Below, in pieces: positions 34,521 through 42,772 of a stretch of 44,078 nt of DNA. The notes below the pieces were generated by a model, which saw only the letters and a list, made by a program, of their open reading frames with translations, was not told the origin of the DNA and did no database searches. The DNA lies in NCBI RefSeq assembly GCF_003992135.1, contig NZ_RQVN01000016.1:1-44078 (forward strand), written 5' to 3'. Position 1 is the first letter of the stretch, and every line of letters begins with the position of its first letter. Origin of the DNA: Veillonella sp. VA142. GTDB lineage: Bacteria; Bacillota; Negativicutes; Veillonellales; Veillonellaceae. The position numbers and the translations under genes are program-made.

Positions 34521-36038
34521 TTACCATTTATGTTCGTAGAATACTTGTGTCCACATAGACACTTCCGACAATGTTGGGTGCGGAGCCATAGCCTCCCCAA
34601 TGGAGATAACAGATTGTGGATCCAAGTACCGTGTCAACCCTTGTGCACGTAGTTCTTTTGTTGTGCTAGAGCCTATTTCTTCATGAACAGGTACTAATTT
34701 CACTTCACCACTATTCATTAAATGTACATATGGTTGAAACAAGATAGAGGCTTGTGGTCCCACGATATGAGCCCCTAATAGACGATTCGTAGCTTTGTCA
34801 ACTACTACTTTGATAAACCCGTCATGTACATCACCTTTATCAATCCCTAGAGCCATCCCTTTAGCAGAATTCGAATAATGATTGATACCAACACCTACAT
34901 CATAACCAGCTCCCTTTGCTTCCGCCTCTGTCATGCCAATACGGCCTACTTCTGGATAGGTGAAAGTCACCATAGGAATCAAATCATAACGCGCCCAGCG
35001 ATAGTCTGTTGGAGATGTCGCACGATATAAGTTATGAGAGATAATATCTCCTTCATAGTTGGCACGATGACGGAAAGCAGCATTACCATTTACATCACCT
35101 AGTGCATACACGCCTTCTACAGAAGTTTCCAAAAATTCATTAGTTTTAATCCAGCCACCTGGTAATTGCTCAATATGAGTATTTTTTAAGTGTAACTCTT
35201 CTACAGACGGCGCAATACCCGTAGCCACTAAAATTTCATCCACACGGATTTCAGACACGTCACCAGTGGTACGGTTTTTCACAGTGATGACTTTATCACC
35301 AGCTTCCACACGTACATTGTCACACACAGTGTCTGTCAACACGTTCACGCCGATAGCTTTCATTTCTTCTAAAATATGTGCAGAAATGGCTTCATCTTCT
35401 TTTGGCAATAAACGCACATTACGTTGGATCAACGTCACTTCTGTACCCGCTGCGGCAAAAACTCCAGCAAATTCTGTACCAATAGGACCACCACCAAATA
35501 CAGCTAATCGTTTATATGGTGTTTTTGGGTATTCATTACCAAATAACCTCTCACTGGTAATGTATCCAGCTTCTTCTAAACCATCTACGTGATTCACTTT
35601 AGAATGACCACCAGTACCAATGATAATAGTAGGTGCAGTAATTTCCTCAGTTTTTGTACCATCTTGTAATGTTACATATAATACTTTATCATTTACAAAC
35701 GTAGCCGCTCCATGGTATACATCAGCATTATCAAAGCTTTCATAAAACTCTTTGACCCCTTTGCTTTTATTGATAGCTTTCCATACGCGTTCACTTACTA
35801 CATCCCAATTTAATGTAGGTGTCGGAGCTTCTACACCGATTTTTTTCCAACCATGACTTTCATGTACCACATCTGCTGCAGTCACCATTACTTTGGTCGG
35901 GATGCAACCACGAGTCAAGCAAGTACCACCAAATCCTGTTTTTTCGATAACAGCTACACGTTTACCAGCATTTAGTGCTGCATCAGCCACTAAACTAGCA
36001 CCACCAGTACCAATTACGATTACATCATATTGTTTCAT
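34521..36038 (-). CDS. Dihydrolipoyl dehydrogenase-like flavoprotein disulfide reductase
   Basis: A 505-residue FAD/NAD disulfide oxidoreductase. The N-terminal FAD motif is VIGTGGASLVA, ending in Ser where Gly is usual. The redox-active pair is GGTCLTRGCIPTK (about 38-50). The second dinucleotide motif is FGGGPIGTEFAG (about 180), the FAD-end motif is VYALGDVNG, and the C-terminal catalytic pair is in APHPTLSE. No 2-oxoacid dehydrogenase, glycine cleavage or lipoate gene is adjacent, so the substrate could be lipoamide in a remote complex or another disulfide. It is longer than most Lpd (about 470) owing to an insertion near residues 420-470. It is monocistronic with its own promoter. Confidence 0.88.
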   Translation of the reverse strand: MKQYDVIVIGTGGASLVADAALNAGKRVAVIEKTGFGGTCLTRGCIPTKVMVTAADVVHESHGWKKIGVEAPTPTLNWDVVSERVWKAINKSKGVKEFYESFDNADVYHGAATFVNDKVLYVTLQDGTKTEEITAPTIIIGTGGHSKVNHVDGLEEAGYITSERLFGNEYPKTPYKRLAVFGGGPIGTEFAGVFAAAGTEVTLIQRNVRLLPKEDEAISAHILEEMKAIGVNVLTDTVCDNVRVEAGDKVITVKNRTTGDVSEIRVDEILVATGIAPSVEELHLKNTHIEQLPGGWIKTNEFLETSVEGVYALGDVNGNAAFRHRANYEGDIISHNLYRATSPTDYRWARYDLIPMVTFTYPEVGRIGMTEAEAKGAGYDVGVGINHYSNSAKGMALGIDKGDVHDGFIKVVVDKATNRLLGAHIVGPQASILFQPYVHLMNSGEVKLVPVHEEIGSSTTKELRAQGLTRYLDPQSVISIGEAMAPHPTLSEVSMWTQVFYEHKW

Positions 36039-36087
36039 TTATGTCATCCTTTCTAAACTAATGGATAATCCTTATTCTTTAATATAC

Positions 36088-36096
36088 AGTATATCA
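36088..36096 (-). promoter_or_regulatory. Extended -10 promoter of the Lpd-like gene
   Basis: TGATATACT, the same extended -10 found before mlaE and before the small lipoyl-fold gene. A -35 is not obvious. Confidence 0.45.
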
Positions 36097-36128
36097 TATA
36101 TCGACCATTTTAGATATGAGAATTTTTA

Positions 36129-37448
36129 CTATTTTCCACTAGCGATAGAATCTAATAATTCAATATACGTTTCTTTCGTTAAAGGTGCCTCAAAATGTTC
36201 TAGAATCTCTTCTGCCACTTGAGCCTCATCATACAATAAGTCCACAATCGTCATAGCTAAGGCTTGTGCCGTTTTAATATAGGCTACATCTGGAACGGTA
36301 ATGTTGTATTCTGCACTATGAAGCACCCCTTCAATACATCCTACCCAAGGATGGATGACAGGCATTAAGTGGGATACATCCCCCATATCTGTACTGGCCG
36401 TCATATGTACCCGTTGACGTACGTGTTCAGTGCCAAATAATGGCTCTGAGTTAGATCGTAATAAATTGTTCATATCAGGATTATCACGCATTGGTAGATA
36501 GCCCGGTAGATCATGAATCACACAAGTAGCACCCACTGCATCTCCACCTGCTTTCAAGGCACGATTCACTCGTTGATTGCCATCTACAATAGCTTGTATG
36601 TTAGAAGCGCGCACATAACTTTCTACTTGTACATAATCTGGTACACAATTCACCAAGGTCCCCCCTTGGTTAATAATCGGATGGAAACGGAAATAATCGC
36701 TTTCTTTGAAAGTCTCACGAATAGCATGGACCCCCATTACCCCCATCAAAGCTGCATTTAATGCGTTAATTCCTTCATGCGGAGAAGCCGCCGCATGGGC
36801 AATTTTACCATGGTATTCAATCAATTTTGCCACAAATCCATTGGAGCTACTACCTAAGTTCATTTCTCCAGTCGGTGTATCCGCTGTTTCCACATGCATT
36901 TGCATCGCCATATGAATATCATCAAAGGCACCTTCATAAATAAGCTGTTGTTTACCACCTAAATATTTAATCGTTCCTTTCTCACGCAATGTATTGCGAT
37001 AATCAACTTCAATCATCTCTTCTGCTGGGACCGCAAATAAAACTACATCCCCACCGAGAGCTTCCATAACACCTTCCGCTTGTAAGCCCATAGCGACTGC
37101 AAATAAATTAGCAATTTGCACATTATGTCCACAACAGTGTGCCGCGCCTGTCATAGGATCTGCCTTTGGATGACGATGACATACAATGGCATCTAGTTCA
37201 CCAATCATGGCTACTGTTTTTTTAGATGTACCGCCCTGCAAGCGTCCTTTCACACCTGTAATCGCATGTCCTGTTGTAAACGGAATCCCTAATTCCGTAA
37301 ACATATCTTGTACCTTTTGAGATGTTTTATGTTCTTTATATCCCAATTCTGGTTCATCCATAATGGAACTAGCTAATGCACGCAATCGATCTTGACCTGC
37401 TACAATAGCATCACACACCCGTTGCTTCACTTCTTCTTTCGTTAACAT
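36129..37448 (-). CDS. M20 family amidohydrolase (AbgA/AbgB-like)
   Basis: A 439-residue metallopeptidase of the M20D group, related to the subunits that cleave p-aminobenzoyl-glutamate and other N-acyl amino acids. Metal-site motifs are GELDAI (about 82-87), HCCGHN (about 103-108) and AVPAEE (about 143-148). The lid domain (about 200-320) carries HAAASPHEGINALNAA. The natural substrate is not known. The start is ATG 37448 with AAAGGAG; the open frame to 37487 lacks a site. It follows the DUF3100 membrane pair after a terminator and its own weak promoter, so it is a neighbour with separate control. Confidence 0.9.
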   Translation of the reverse strand: MLTKEEVKQRVCDAIVAGQDRLRALASSIMDEPELGYKEHKTSQKVQDMFTELGIPFTTGHAITGVKGRLQGGTSKKTVAMIGELDAIVCHRHPKADPMTGAAHCCGHNVQIANLFAVAMGLQAEGVMEALGGDVVLFAVPAEEMIEVDYRNTLREKGTIKYLGGKQQLIYEGAFDDIHMAMQMHVETADTPTGEMNLGSSSNGFVAKLIEYHGKIAHAAASPHEGINALNAALMGVMGVHAIRETFKESDYFRFHPIINQGGTLVNCVPDYVQVESYVRASNIQAIVDGNQRVNRALKAGGDAVGATCVIHDLPGYLPMRDNPDMNNLLRSNSEPLFGTEHVRQRVHMTASTDMGDVSHLMPVIHPWVGCIEGVLHSAEYNITVPDVAYIKTAQALAMTIVDLLYDEAQVAEEILEHFEAPLTKETYIELLDSIASGK

Positions 37449-37519
37449 AATTGGTCTCCTTTTATATTGTATGAAAATACCTTTCACTAAAAGATATTTA
37501 TGTATAACTCTTGGACTCT

Positions 37520-37528
37520 ATTGTACCA
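37520..37528 (-). promoter_or_regulatory. Possible extended -10 promoter of the M20 gene
   Basis: TGGTACAAT directly downstream of the membrane-pair terminator, about 70 bp before the start. No strong -35 is seen. Confidence 0.35.
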
Positions 37529-37530
37529 TG

Positions 37531-37571
37531 AAATCAAAAAGAGAGTTGATAGGAAATCATCAACTCTCTTT
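37531..37571 (-). terminator. Terminator of the DUF3100/partner genes
   Basis: A perfect 13-bp stem (37538-37550 with 37559-37571) followed by TTGATTT on the minus strand, with further Ts inside the stem end. Confidence 0.82.
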
Positions 37572-37610
37572 CATTCGGCTCAACTATAACCTATATGGTT
37601 GTATTCAAGT

Positions 37611-38072
37611 TTAAATCACACCTTGCATATGTAATACAAAGTGAGCCACTGCAGCCGCACAAATAAAAGTGCCTGCCGTTACCGCTAACGCAACTGGAAT
37701 AATTCTCCAAGATAGACGACGGAATGCTCCTAAATCTTTCCCTAAGGAAAGGCCTGCATAGGCTAATACTGGTGTTGTTGTAGCCAAGAACGTTACTTCT
37801 TTTGTTTGTGCAATAATCCATGCTTGTCCTGGCATGACTGGCAAGGAGGCAATGACACCTACTAAAGATACCCAGAAGACCATAGGAAAACGATTGGCTA
37901 ACGGCAAATAGGAAATAATCGCACCAATAATTGCTAGTCCAGCAATCACAAAGACCCCTACAAGGCTTGGGCCCAATAGATGCTTGCCATCAATGATGTT
38001 CCCCACAGCAGTCATAATCGCTGCAATACATATGACAATGACAAATTGTGTAATTTTTTCACTCATAGTCAT
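37611..38072 (-). CDS. Small membrane protein, partner of the DUF3100 protein
   Basis: A 153-residue protein with four to five hydrophobic helices (about 8-25, 33-55, 65-85, 95-115, 125-148). I do not recognise a named family. It starts 1 bp after the DUF3100 stop (TAAgATG) with GAGGAGGG 8 nt upstream, so the two are almost certainly made together and probably form one complex. Small polar patches (SLGKDLGAFRR between helices) resemble paired half-transporters. It may be the second half of a carrier whose first half is the DUF3100 protein. Confidence 0.75.
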   Translation of the reverse strand: MTMSEKITQFVIVICIAAIMTAVGNIIDGKHLLGPSLVGVFVIAGLAIIGAIISYLPLANRFPMVFWVSLVGVIASLPVMPGQAWIIAQTKEVTFLATTTPVLAYAGLSLGKDLGAFRRLSWRIIPVALAVTAGTFICAAAVAHFVLHMQGVI

Positions 38073-38073
38073 C

Positions 38074-38868
38074 TTATTGTCCCTCCTCTGCCAAATCTTG
38101 TTCACGTGTACGACCTGTAAAGAAATTATATATTTTTTCCATCACAGGTAAGGATACGAAAATACCAAAGTACACACCTAGTACAGTGGTCAGCAAATTA
38201 GCTGCCCCCGCTAAAGCTGCGATTTGCGCTTCATATTCTGGATATACTGCAATAATAGGTGCTGTAGAAGCAGCCATCATGCTAGCACTACCTACGCCGG
38301 CACCCATAGCCAAAGCCAATGGATGGAACCAACCCATTTGAGCAAAGAATCCTGCTAGTACAGATGCCCACATAGCACCAATTAATACACCACAAATATA
38401 CATGCCCATCACGCCACGACCTTCAGGAGAACTAAAACCAAATTTATCGATAATAATCGCTACATTAGGTTCTCGGTCTACAGAGTAACATGCACCTACC
38501 GCTTCACGGCGCATTCCAACTAATAACGCTACTGGTAAACCAAATACAATCGTACCAAAGAAATGACCTAACTCTTGTAACATAAGAGCCAATCCAGCAG
38601 TAGACAAAATTTCTAAGTTAGGACCAATCCCTAAGCCTACTTTCACCATTAAAAGCATCACTGCAATCCCTAGATAATCAGCAGATTTTTCCATCGTTTC
38701 CACCGTTAAAATTTTGAATGATGGAATGGATACAAAAAGCCCCATAATCAACGCATATAAAAGTGGTAAAAATACCACAGCTCCAAATCGTTGGATTCCA
38801 ATCATTTCTGCAATGATGGTGATCACAAGAGCCAATGCATGTAATTTCCAGTTTTGTAACACTTGCAT
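38074..38868 (-). CDS. DUF3100-type integral membrane protein
   Basis: A 264-residue membrane protein with about seven helices. It matches what I recall of the DUF3100 family (assigned from memory of the pattern, not by search). A notable loop holds GACYSVDREPNVAIIIDKFG, followed by a Gly/Ser/Ala-rich helix pair (GAGVGSASMMAASTAPIIA), a pattern seen in substrate-binding re-entrant regions of carriers. It begins a two-gene unit with its own promoter (38906-38935) and AGGAGGT before the start. Its position upstream of an M20 amidohydrolase suggests uptake of an N-acyl amino acid or aminobenzoyl-type substrate. Confidence 0.78.
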   Translation of the reverse strand: MQVLQNWKLHALALVITIIAEMIGIQRFGAVVFLPLLYALIMGLFVSIPSFKILTVETMEKSADYLGIAVMLLMVKVGLGIGPNLEILSTAGLALMLQELGHFFGTIVFGLPVALLVGMRREAVGACYSVDREPNVAIIIDKFGFSSPEGRGVMGMYICGVLIGAMWASVLAGFFAQMGWFHPLALAMGAGVGSASMMAASTAPIIAVYPEYEAQIAALAGAANLLTTVLGVYFGIFVSLPVMEKIYNFFTGRTREQDLAEEGQ

Positions 38869-38905
38869 ACAATACCTCCTATACTAATAACTATATGATT
38901 TCTTT

Positions 38906-38935
38906 ATTATAGTAAAGTTTAACCTGCATGGTCAA
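38906..38935 (-). promoter_or_regulatory. Promoter of the DUF3100/partner operon
   Basis: TTGACC (38930-38935), 18 bp, TATAAT (38906-38911), about 35 bp before the start. Confidence 0.7.
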
Positions 38936-38972
38936 TGTGTCATCGATTCCGAATTAGCAAGAAGGTTGCAAA

Positions 38973-39014
38973 ACTAAAATAAGAGGCGAATAGATGTATC
39001 TATCTGCCTCTTAT
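38973..39014 (-). terminator. Terminator of DUF3793-flavodoxin
   Basis: A 9-bp outer stem (38979-38987 with 39006-39014), a 2-nt bulge on each side and a 6-bp inner stem (ATAGAT/ATCTAT), then TTTTAGTTTTG on the minus strand. Confidence 0.8.
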
Positions 39015-39059
39015 GATTAAGTTCTAGTATATTGTTGTATCATGTACCTTATATTTGGC

Positions 39060-39476
39060 TTATGCGTTTACTAACGCTTTTCCTAATGCTTCACATTGTT
39101 CTTTACCGGAATCATCAGGTTCGCCCATTACTGGTAATTTGTCAACTACAACGCCATTAGCACCTTCTACACGACCAGCCCAGTCATCTAACCATGTGCC
39201 GCCCCAACCGTAGGACCCGAACAATACTACTTTTTTACCTGCTAATTTAGATTCCAATGCTTCATAGAATGGTGCAAATTCAGCATCTTCTAATTCTTCA
39301 GCACCCATGTCAGCGCAACCTAATGCTAATTTTTCATAGCCGGCTGCTTCATCAGCAGTGATTTCAGAAACGGATTTTACTACCACTTCTTGACCAGCAT
39401 CCGCGATACCTTTACCTACAGCTTCTGCCATTGCAGCTGTGTTACCTGTTCCAGACCAATAAATTACAGCGATCAT
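39060..39476 (-). CDS. Flavodoxin
   Basis: A 138-residue FMN electron carrier. The phosphate-binding loop is SGTGNTAAMAEA (about 8-19), the FMN loops follow at GCADMGAEELED (about 53-64, a Met next to the isoalloxazine position) and GSYGWGGTWLDDW (about 87-99). The protein is acidic and of the short-chain type. The start is ATG 39476 with AGGAGG, 11 bp after the DUF3793 gene stop. Flavodoxins often replace ferredoxin when iron is scarce, which fits the Fur-like site upstream of the operon. Confidence 0.95.
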   Translation of the reverse strand: MIAVIYWSGTGNTAAMAEAVGKGIADAGQEVVVKSVSEITADEAAGYEKLALGCADMGAEELEDAEFAPFYEALESKLAGKKVVLFGSYGWGGTWLDDWAGRVEGANGVVVDKLPVMGEPDDSGKEQCEALGKALVNA

Positions 39477-39487
39477 AATGTTACCTC

Positions 39488-40054
39488 CTAGCATGCCGTT
39501 ACGGCAACCAAAGACTCTAAAGATTTTCCTTTATTCAACTGTGCGTGACAGTAGTCACGGCACATTCGAAAACAATGAAATGCGTGCATAGCCGACGCTT
39601 GATTTCCATATACCTTCCAGTCACCACAGACTTTATAGCCTGCTCCACGGAATTGAATAAACGCTTTTACATCTTCTAATGGATATCCTAAAAATACACC
39701 GATCTCATGAGGGAACACATCGCTCATTTCAATACGTTCGCGCAAATGCAATAACCAATCTGACAATGTTTTATAGGATTCATATCCATAGCCACGTAAA
39801 AATGCTAGCACCTCAGGTTGTCTCAAATAGTTCTCGAGCATACGTTCACGAAATACGAGTAATAATTTTCGTTTTTCACAATGGCATAGTTCATAAAAGA
39901 ACAGGCCTTTTTGATTAAATTTATCATTATACTCATGTGTTTTTTCTACCATTGCAACCCCTAAATGCTGAGGTAATGCAACAAGATTTGCTACTTTAAT
40001 ACCTCGAATTGCGGGCGCACAATGGTAACCGATAATCTGCTCGATGGATTCCAT
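39488..40054 (-). CDS. DUF3793 family protein
   Basis: A 188-residue soluble protein of a Firmicute family of unknown function (DUF3793, assigned by recognition). Near the N-terminus is YHCAPAIRGIKVANLVAL; the middle carries HEIGVFLGYPLEDVKAFI and the C-terminal part has YKVCGDWKVYG with several Cys and His (AFHCFRMCRDYC). The Cys/His set could hold a metal or cluster. It precedes a flavodoxin gene by 11 bp, a pairing I recall from other Clostridia and Negativicutes. I start at ATG 40054 because the family N-terminus begins there; a GTG-started frame to 40093 is possible. Confidence 0.82.
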   Translation of the reverse strand: MESIEQIIGYHCAPAIRGIKVANLVALPQHLGVAMVEKTHEYNDKFNQKGLFFYELCHCEKRKLLLVFRERMLENYLRQPEVLAFLRGYGYESYKTLSDWLLHLRERIEMSDVFPHEIGVFLGYPLEDVKAFIQFRGAGYKVCGDWKVYGNQASAMHAFHCFRMCRDYCHAQLNKGKSLESLVAVTAC

Positions 40055-40149
40055 TTGTCGTACCTGCCTTTTTACATAGTTTGGGGAGAACACTTGCTCT
40101 CACAGCAAATAGATAATCCGGATATATATCATCTCGAAAGATGAAACAA

Positions 40150-40203
40150 AATAATGAAAATTATTTCTATTATTATAATACAAATAATCATACTATCTGT
40201 CAA
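40150..40203 (-). promoter_or_regulatory. Promoter of DUF3793-flavodoxin with Fur-like palindrome
   Basis: TTGACA (40198-40203), 17 bp, TATTAT (40175-40180, continuing TATTATAAT). Just past the start point lies AATAATGAAAATTATT (40150-40165), a perfect 6-bp inverted repeat with 4-bp centre. It resembles half-sites of Fur-type operators. Iron control is an inference. Confidence 0.55.
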
Positions 40204-40230
40204 TAAGTATGAGAAGTTTTTTCATTTAAA

Positions 40231-40307
40231 AAAGAAAAAGTTGCATTCTTTGTGCTCCTACTATTCCACAGTTTCCTAGAGTTATAGTAGTTCTCAAAGT
40301 TTGCAAC
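40231..40307 (-). terminator. Terminator of the 201-residue secreted protein gene
   Basis: Three stacked stems (GTTGCA/TGCAAC, CTTTG/CAAAG, CTACTAT/ATAGTAG) with a 19-nt loop, then TTTTTCTTTTTT on the minus strand. It is larger than usual and could also be a stable RNA 3' end. Confidence 0.65.
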
Positions 40308-40313
40308 CTCTTC

Positions 40314-40919
40314 TTATAATAAGTAATGTAATTCTTTTCTCAGCATTTCATCTTTCACATGGGTTATTATATAGCGCACTTTCGGCGCACCTGTACCATC
40401 AGACAGGAGGGCAATTTGTATATACATAGGATATTCTACTTGCCTAAACCATGTATTCACAATGAATTCACCAACATAGATATTTTGTTTCACTTCATGA
40501 AATGGAACAACCAATGTAAATGTTTCAGGATGCTCTTTTACATATGTTTCATACTCTTGAATCATATGTAGAGTATATTTAGATTCCCCTGACAATGTAG
40601 CAGGATGCCAATCATCTTTTTGTGGGCCAAATCCATAGAGCAAAGTTCCCTCTCCATAACGGGCATAATAATAATTATTACCTTGCTTATCCAATATCTG
40701 ATGAGATGAACTTGCATCAATTCCAATATCACGCAATCCACTTTCTAATGGTTGTGCTACACCAGAAGAAAGAATAGCACTACTAGACCCTTCCTGTACC
40801 AACATTGTAGCTGGCCATTTTATAGATGTCGTATCCACTGCTTCTACGCCAGTCATCATACTTGTCATGAACCAAGAAAGAACTACCGCCAATGAAAGAT
40901 ATGTTATGTTTCTACTCAT
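40314..40919 (-). CDS. Exported hypothetical protein, 201 residues
   Basis: Not recognised. A signal peptide (about 1-27, cleavage near VEA) leads a compact protein with alternating strands: NNYYYARYGEGTLLYGFG near residue 85, and TFTLVVPFHEV and NIYVGEFIVNTWFRQVEYPMY toward the end. It has no Cys in the mature part and no lipobox. It starts 9 bp after the glnS stop, with only a weak AAGG site, and ends at a large terminator, so it is the second gene of the glnS transcript. Function unknown. Confidence 0.75.
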   Translation of the reverse strand: MSRNITYLSLAVVLSWFMTSMMTGVEAVDTTSIKWPATMLVQEGSSSAILSSGVAQPLESGLRDIGIDASSSHQILDKQGNNYYYARYGEGTLLYGFGPQKDDWHPATLSGESKYTLHMIQEYETYVKEHPETFTLVVPFHEVKQNIYVGEFIVNTWFRQVEYPMYIQIALLSDGTGAPKVRYIITHVKDEMLRKELHYLL

Positions 40920-40928
40920 GGTATTCGC

Positions 40929-42632
40929 CTAACCTTGTTTCTTTTGCATTTTAGCCCAAGTATCGCGCATACCTACAGTACGATTCATTACAATATGGTC
41001 TGGTGTACTATCCTTATCTGTTACAAAATAGCCAGTACGTAAGAAATGATAGTGGTCACCTGCTTGTGTCGTACGGAATGCTGCTTCCCCTTTAGCAGAT
41101 TTTACTTCTAAGGAGTTTGGATTCAACTGTTGTAAGAAATCTTTACCTGCTGTTTCATCATCTTCAGCTTTTAATAGATAGTCATAAAGACGTACTTCCA
41201 TATCCACTGCTGTAGATGCCTCTGCCCAATGTAAGATACCTTTCACTTTCTTTTGACATCCTGTGCCAGATTTTGTATCTGGATCGTAGGTACAATGGAT
41301 TTCAGTGATATTGCCATCAGCATCTTTTACCACAGATTGACATTCAATGATGTAGGCCCCTTTTAAGCGCACTTCTTTACCTGGTGCTAAACGGAAGAAT
41401 TTTTTCACTGGTTCTTCCATAAAATCACCACGCTCAATGTACACTTCTCGACCAAATGTCACTTCACGTGTGCCCATTGCTTCATTTTCTGTATTATTTT
41501 CAATGATAAGTGTTTCTGTTTGTCCTTCTGGGTAATTTGTGATGACAACTTTCACAGGATCTAGCACTGCCATATAGCGTGGTGCTTTTAATTTCAAATC
41601 TTCACGAATACAGAACTCTAATAAACCTACCTCTACCATGCTATCGGCTTTAGCTACGCCAATACGTTCACAGAAATCACGAATGGACTCTGGTGTATAG
41701 CCACGACGACGCAAACCAGAAATTGTCGGCATACGAGGGTCATCCCAACCACTCACAAGATTCAACTCAACTAATTGGCGCAATTTACGTTTACTCATGA
41801 CCATATTTGTTACATTTAAGCGAGCAAATTCGATCTGTTTTGGTTTTTCTGCATCTTCCCACTCTTCTAATACCCAATTGTATAAAGGACGATGTACTTC
41901 AAACTCTAATGTACATACGGAATGAGTAATCCGTTCTATCGCATCAGATACCGGATGGGCATAGTCATACATAGGATAAATATTCCATTCAGAACCTGTT
42001 CTGTGATGATCTGCATGTAAAATACGATACAACACAGGGTCGCGCATGACGATATTAGGGTCCGCCATATCAATTTTAGCACGTAATACTTTTTCCCCAT
42101 CTTTATATTTACCTTCTTTCATTTCTTGAAAGAGTCGCAAATTTTCTTCTACGCTACGATCACGATAGGGACTATTCGTACCAGGTGTTGTAAAATCACC
42201 ACGAGTGGCACGAATTTCTTCTGGTGTTTGATCATCTACATAGGCTTTACCTTTTTTAATCAACACTTGAGCATATTCATATAGTTTACCGAAATAGTCA
42301 GATGCATAATGTACATCCCCATACCACTCAAATCCTAACCATTTTACATCTTCTTCAATGGATTCTACATATTCCACATCTTCCTTAACCGGATTCGTAT
42401 CATCAAAACGCAAGTTTGTTAAGCCTTGGTAGGATTTACCCAACCCAAAGTTAAGGCAAATAGATTTTGCATGACCAATGTGCAAATACCCATTTGGCTC
42501 TGGAGGGAATCGTGTATGAACACGTTTTCCATAGGTATTTTCTTCATTATCTGTATTAATAATCGCTTCAATAAAATTAATAGTTTGAGGCGTTGTTTCT
42601 TCCGTACTCATCATCGTCTCTTTCGATTCCAT
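40929..42632 (-). CDS. glnS: Glutamine--tRNA ligase
   Basis: A 567-residue class I synthetase that charges tRNA-Gln directly. The HIGH motif is in [15 protein letters not shown] (51-54) and the KMSKS-type motif is VMSKRKL (near 270). The C-terminal half has the two beta-barrel anticodon domains of bacterial GlnRS, with [24 protein letters not shown]. Most Firmicutes make Gln-tRNA through GatCAB instead; GlnRS here suggests ancestral transfer. An extended -10 promoter (42691-42699) and GAGAGGAAG before the start drive it. No T-box is seen. Confidence 0.96.
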   Translation of the reverse strand: MESKETMMSTEETTPQTINFIEAIINTDNEENTYGKRVHTRFPPEPNGYLHIGHAKSICLNFGLGKSYQGLTNLRFDDTNPVKEDVEYVESIEEDVKWLGFEWYGDVHYASDYFGKLYEYAQVLIKKGKAYVDDQTPEEIRATRGDFTTPGTNSPYRDRSVEENLRLFQEMKEGKYKDGEKVLRAKIDMADPNIVMRDPVLYRILHADHHRTGSEWNIYPMYDYAHPVSDAIERITHSVCTLEFEVHRPLYNWVLEEWEDAEKPKQIEFARLNVTNMVMSKRKLRQLVELNLVSGWDDPRMPTISGLRRRGYTPESIRDFCERIGVAKADSMVEVGLLEFCIREDLKLKAPRYMAVLDPVKVVITNYPEGQTETLIIENNTENEAMGTREVTFGREVYIERGDFMEEPVKKFFRLAPGKEVRLKGAYIIECQSVVKDADGNITEIHCTYDPDTKSGTGCQKKVKGILHWAEASTAVDMEVRLYDYLLKAEDDETAGKDFLQQLNPNSLEVKSAKGEAAFRTTQAGDHYHFLRTGYFVTDKDSTPDHIVMNRTVGMRDTWAKMQKKQG

Positions 42633-42690
42633 GTGATTCTTCCTCTCTTATATTGATTATACACAAGTGCAAGTCCCGCACATTCTCTTT

Positions 42691-42699
42691 ATTATACCA
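42691..42699 (-). promoter_or_regulatory. Extended -10 promoter of glnS
   Basis: TGGTATAAT: a consensus TATAAT with the TGn extension, about 55 bp before the start. No strong -35 is present at 17 bp. Confidence 0.55.
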
Positions 42700-42772
42700 C
42701 AGGAACAGCTATGTTTCATCGATTTCCTGCGAATCCTATCATTTCTCACCGCCGCTGTTAAATTATAATAAC

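Noticed and set aside
36129-38868. Single operon of the membrane pair and the M20 gene
   Set aside because: A strong terminator (37531-37571) separates them and a possible promoter follows, so I treat them as neighbours rather than one transcript.
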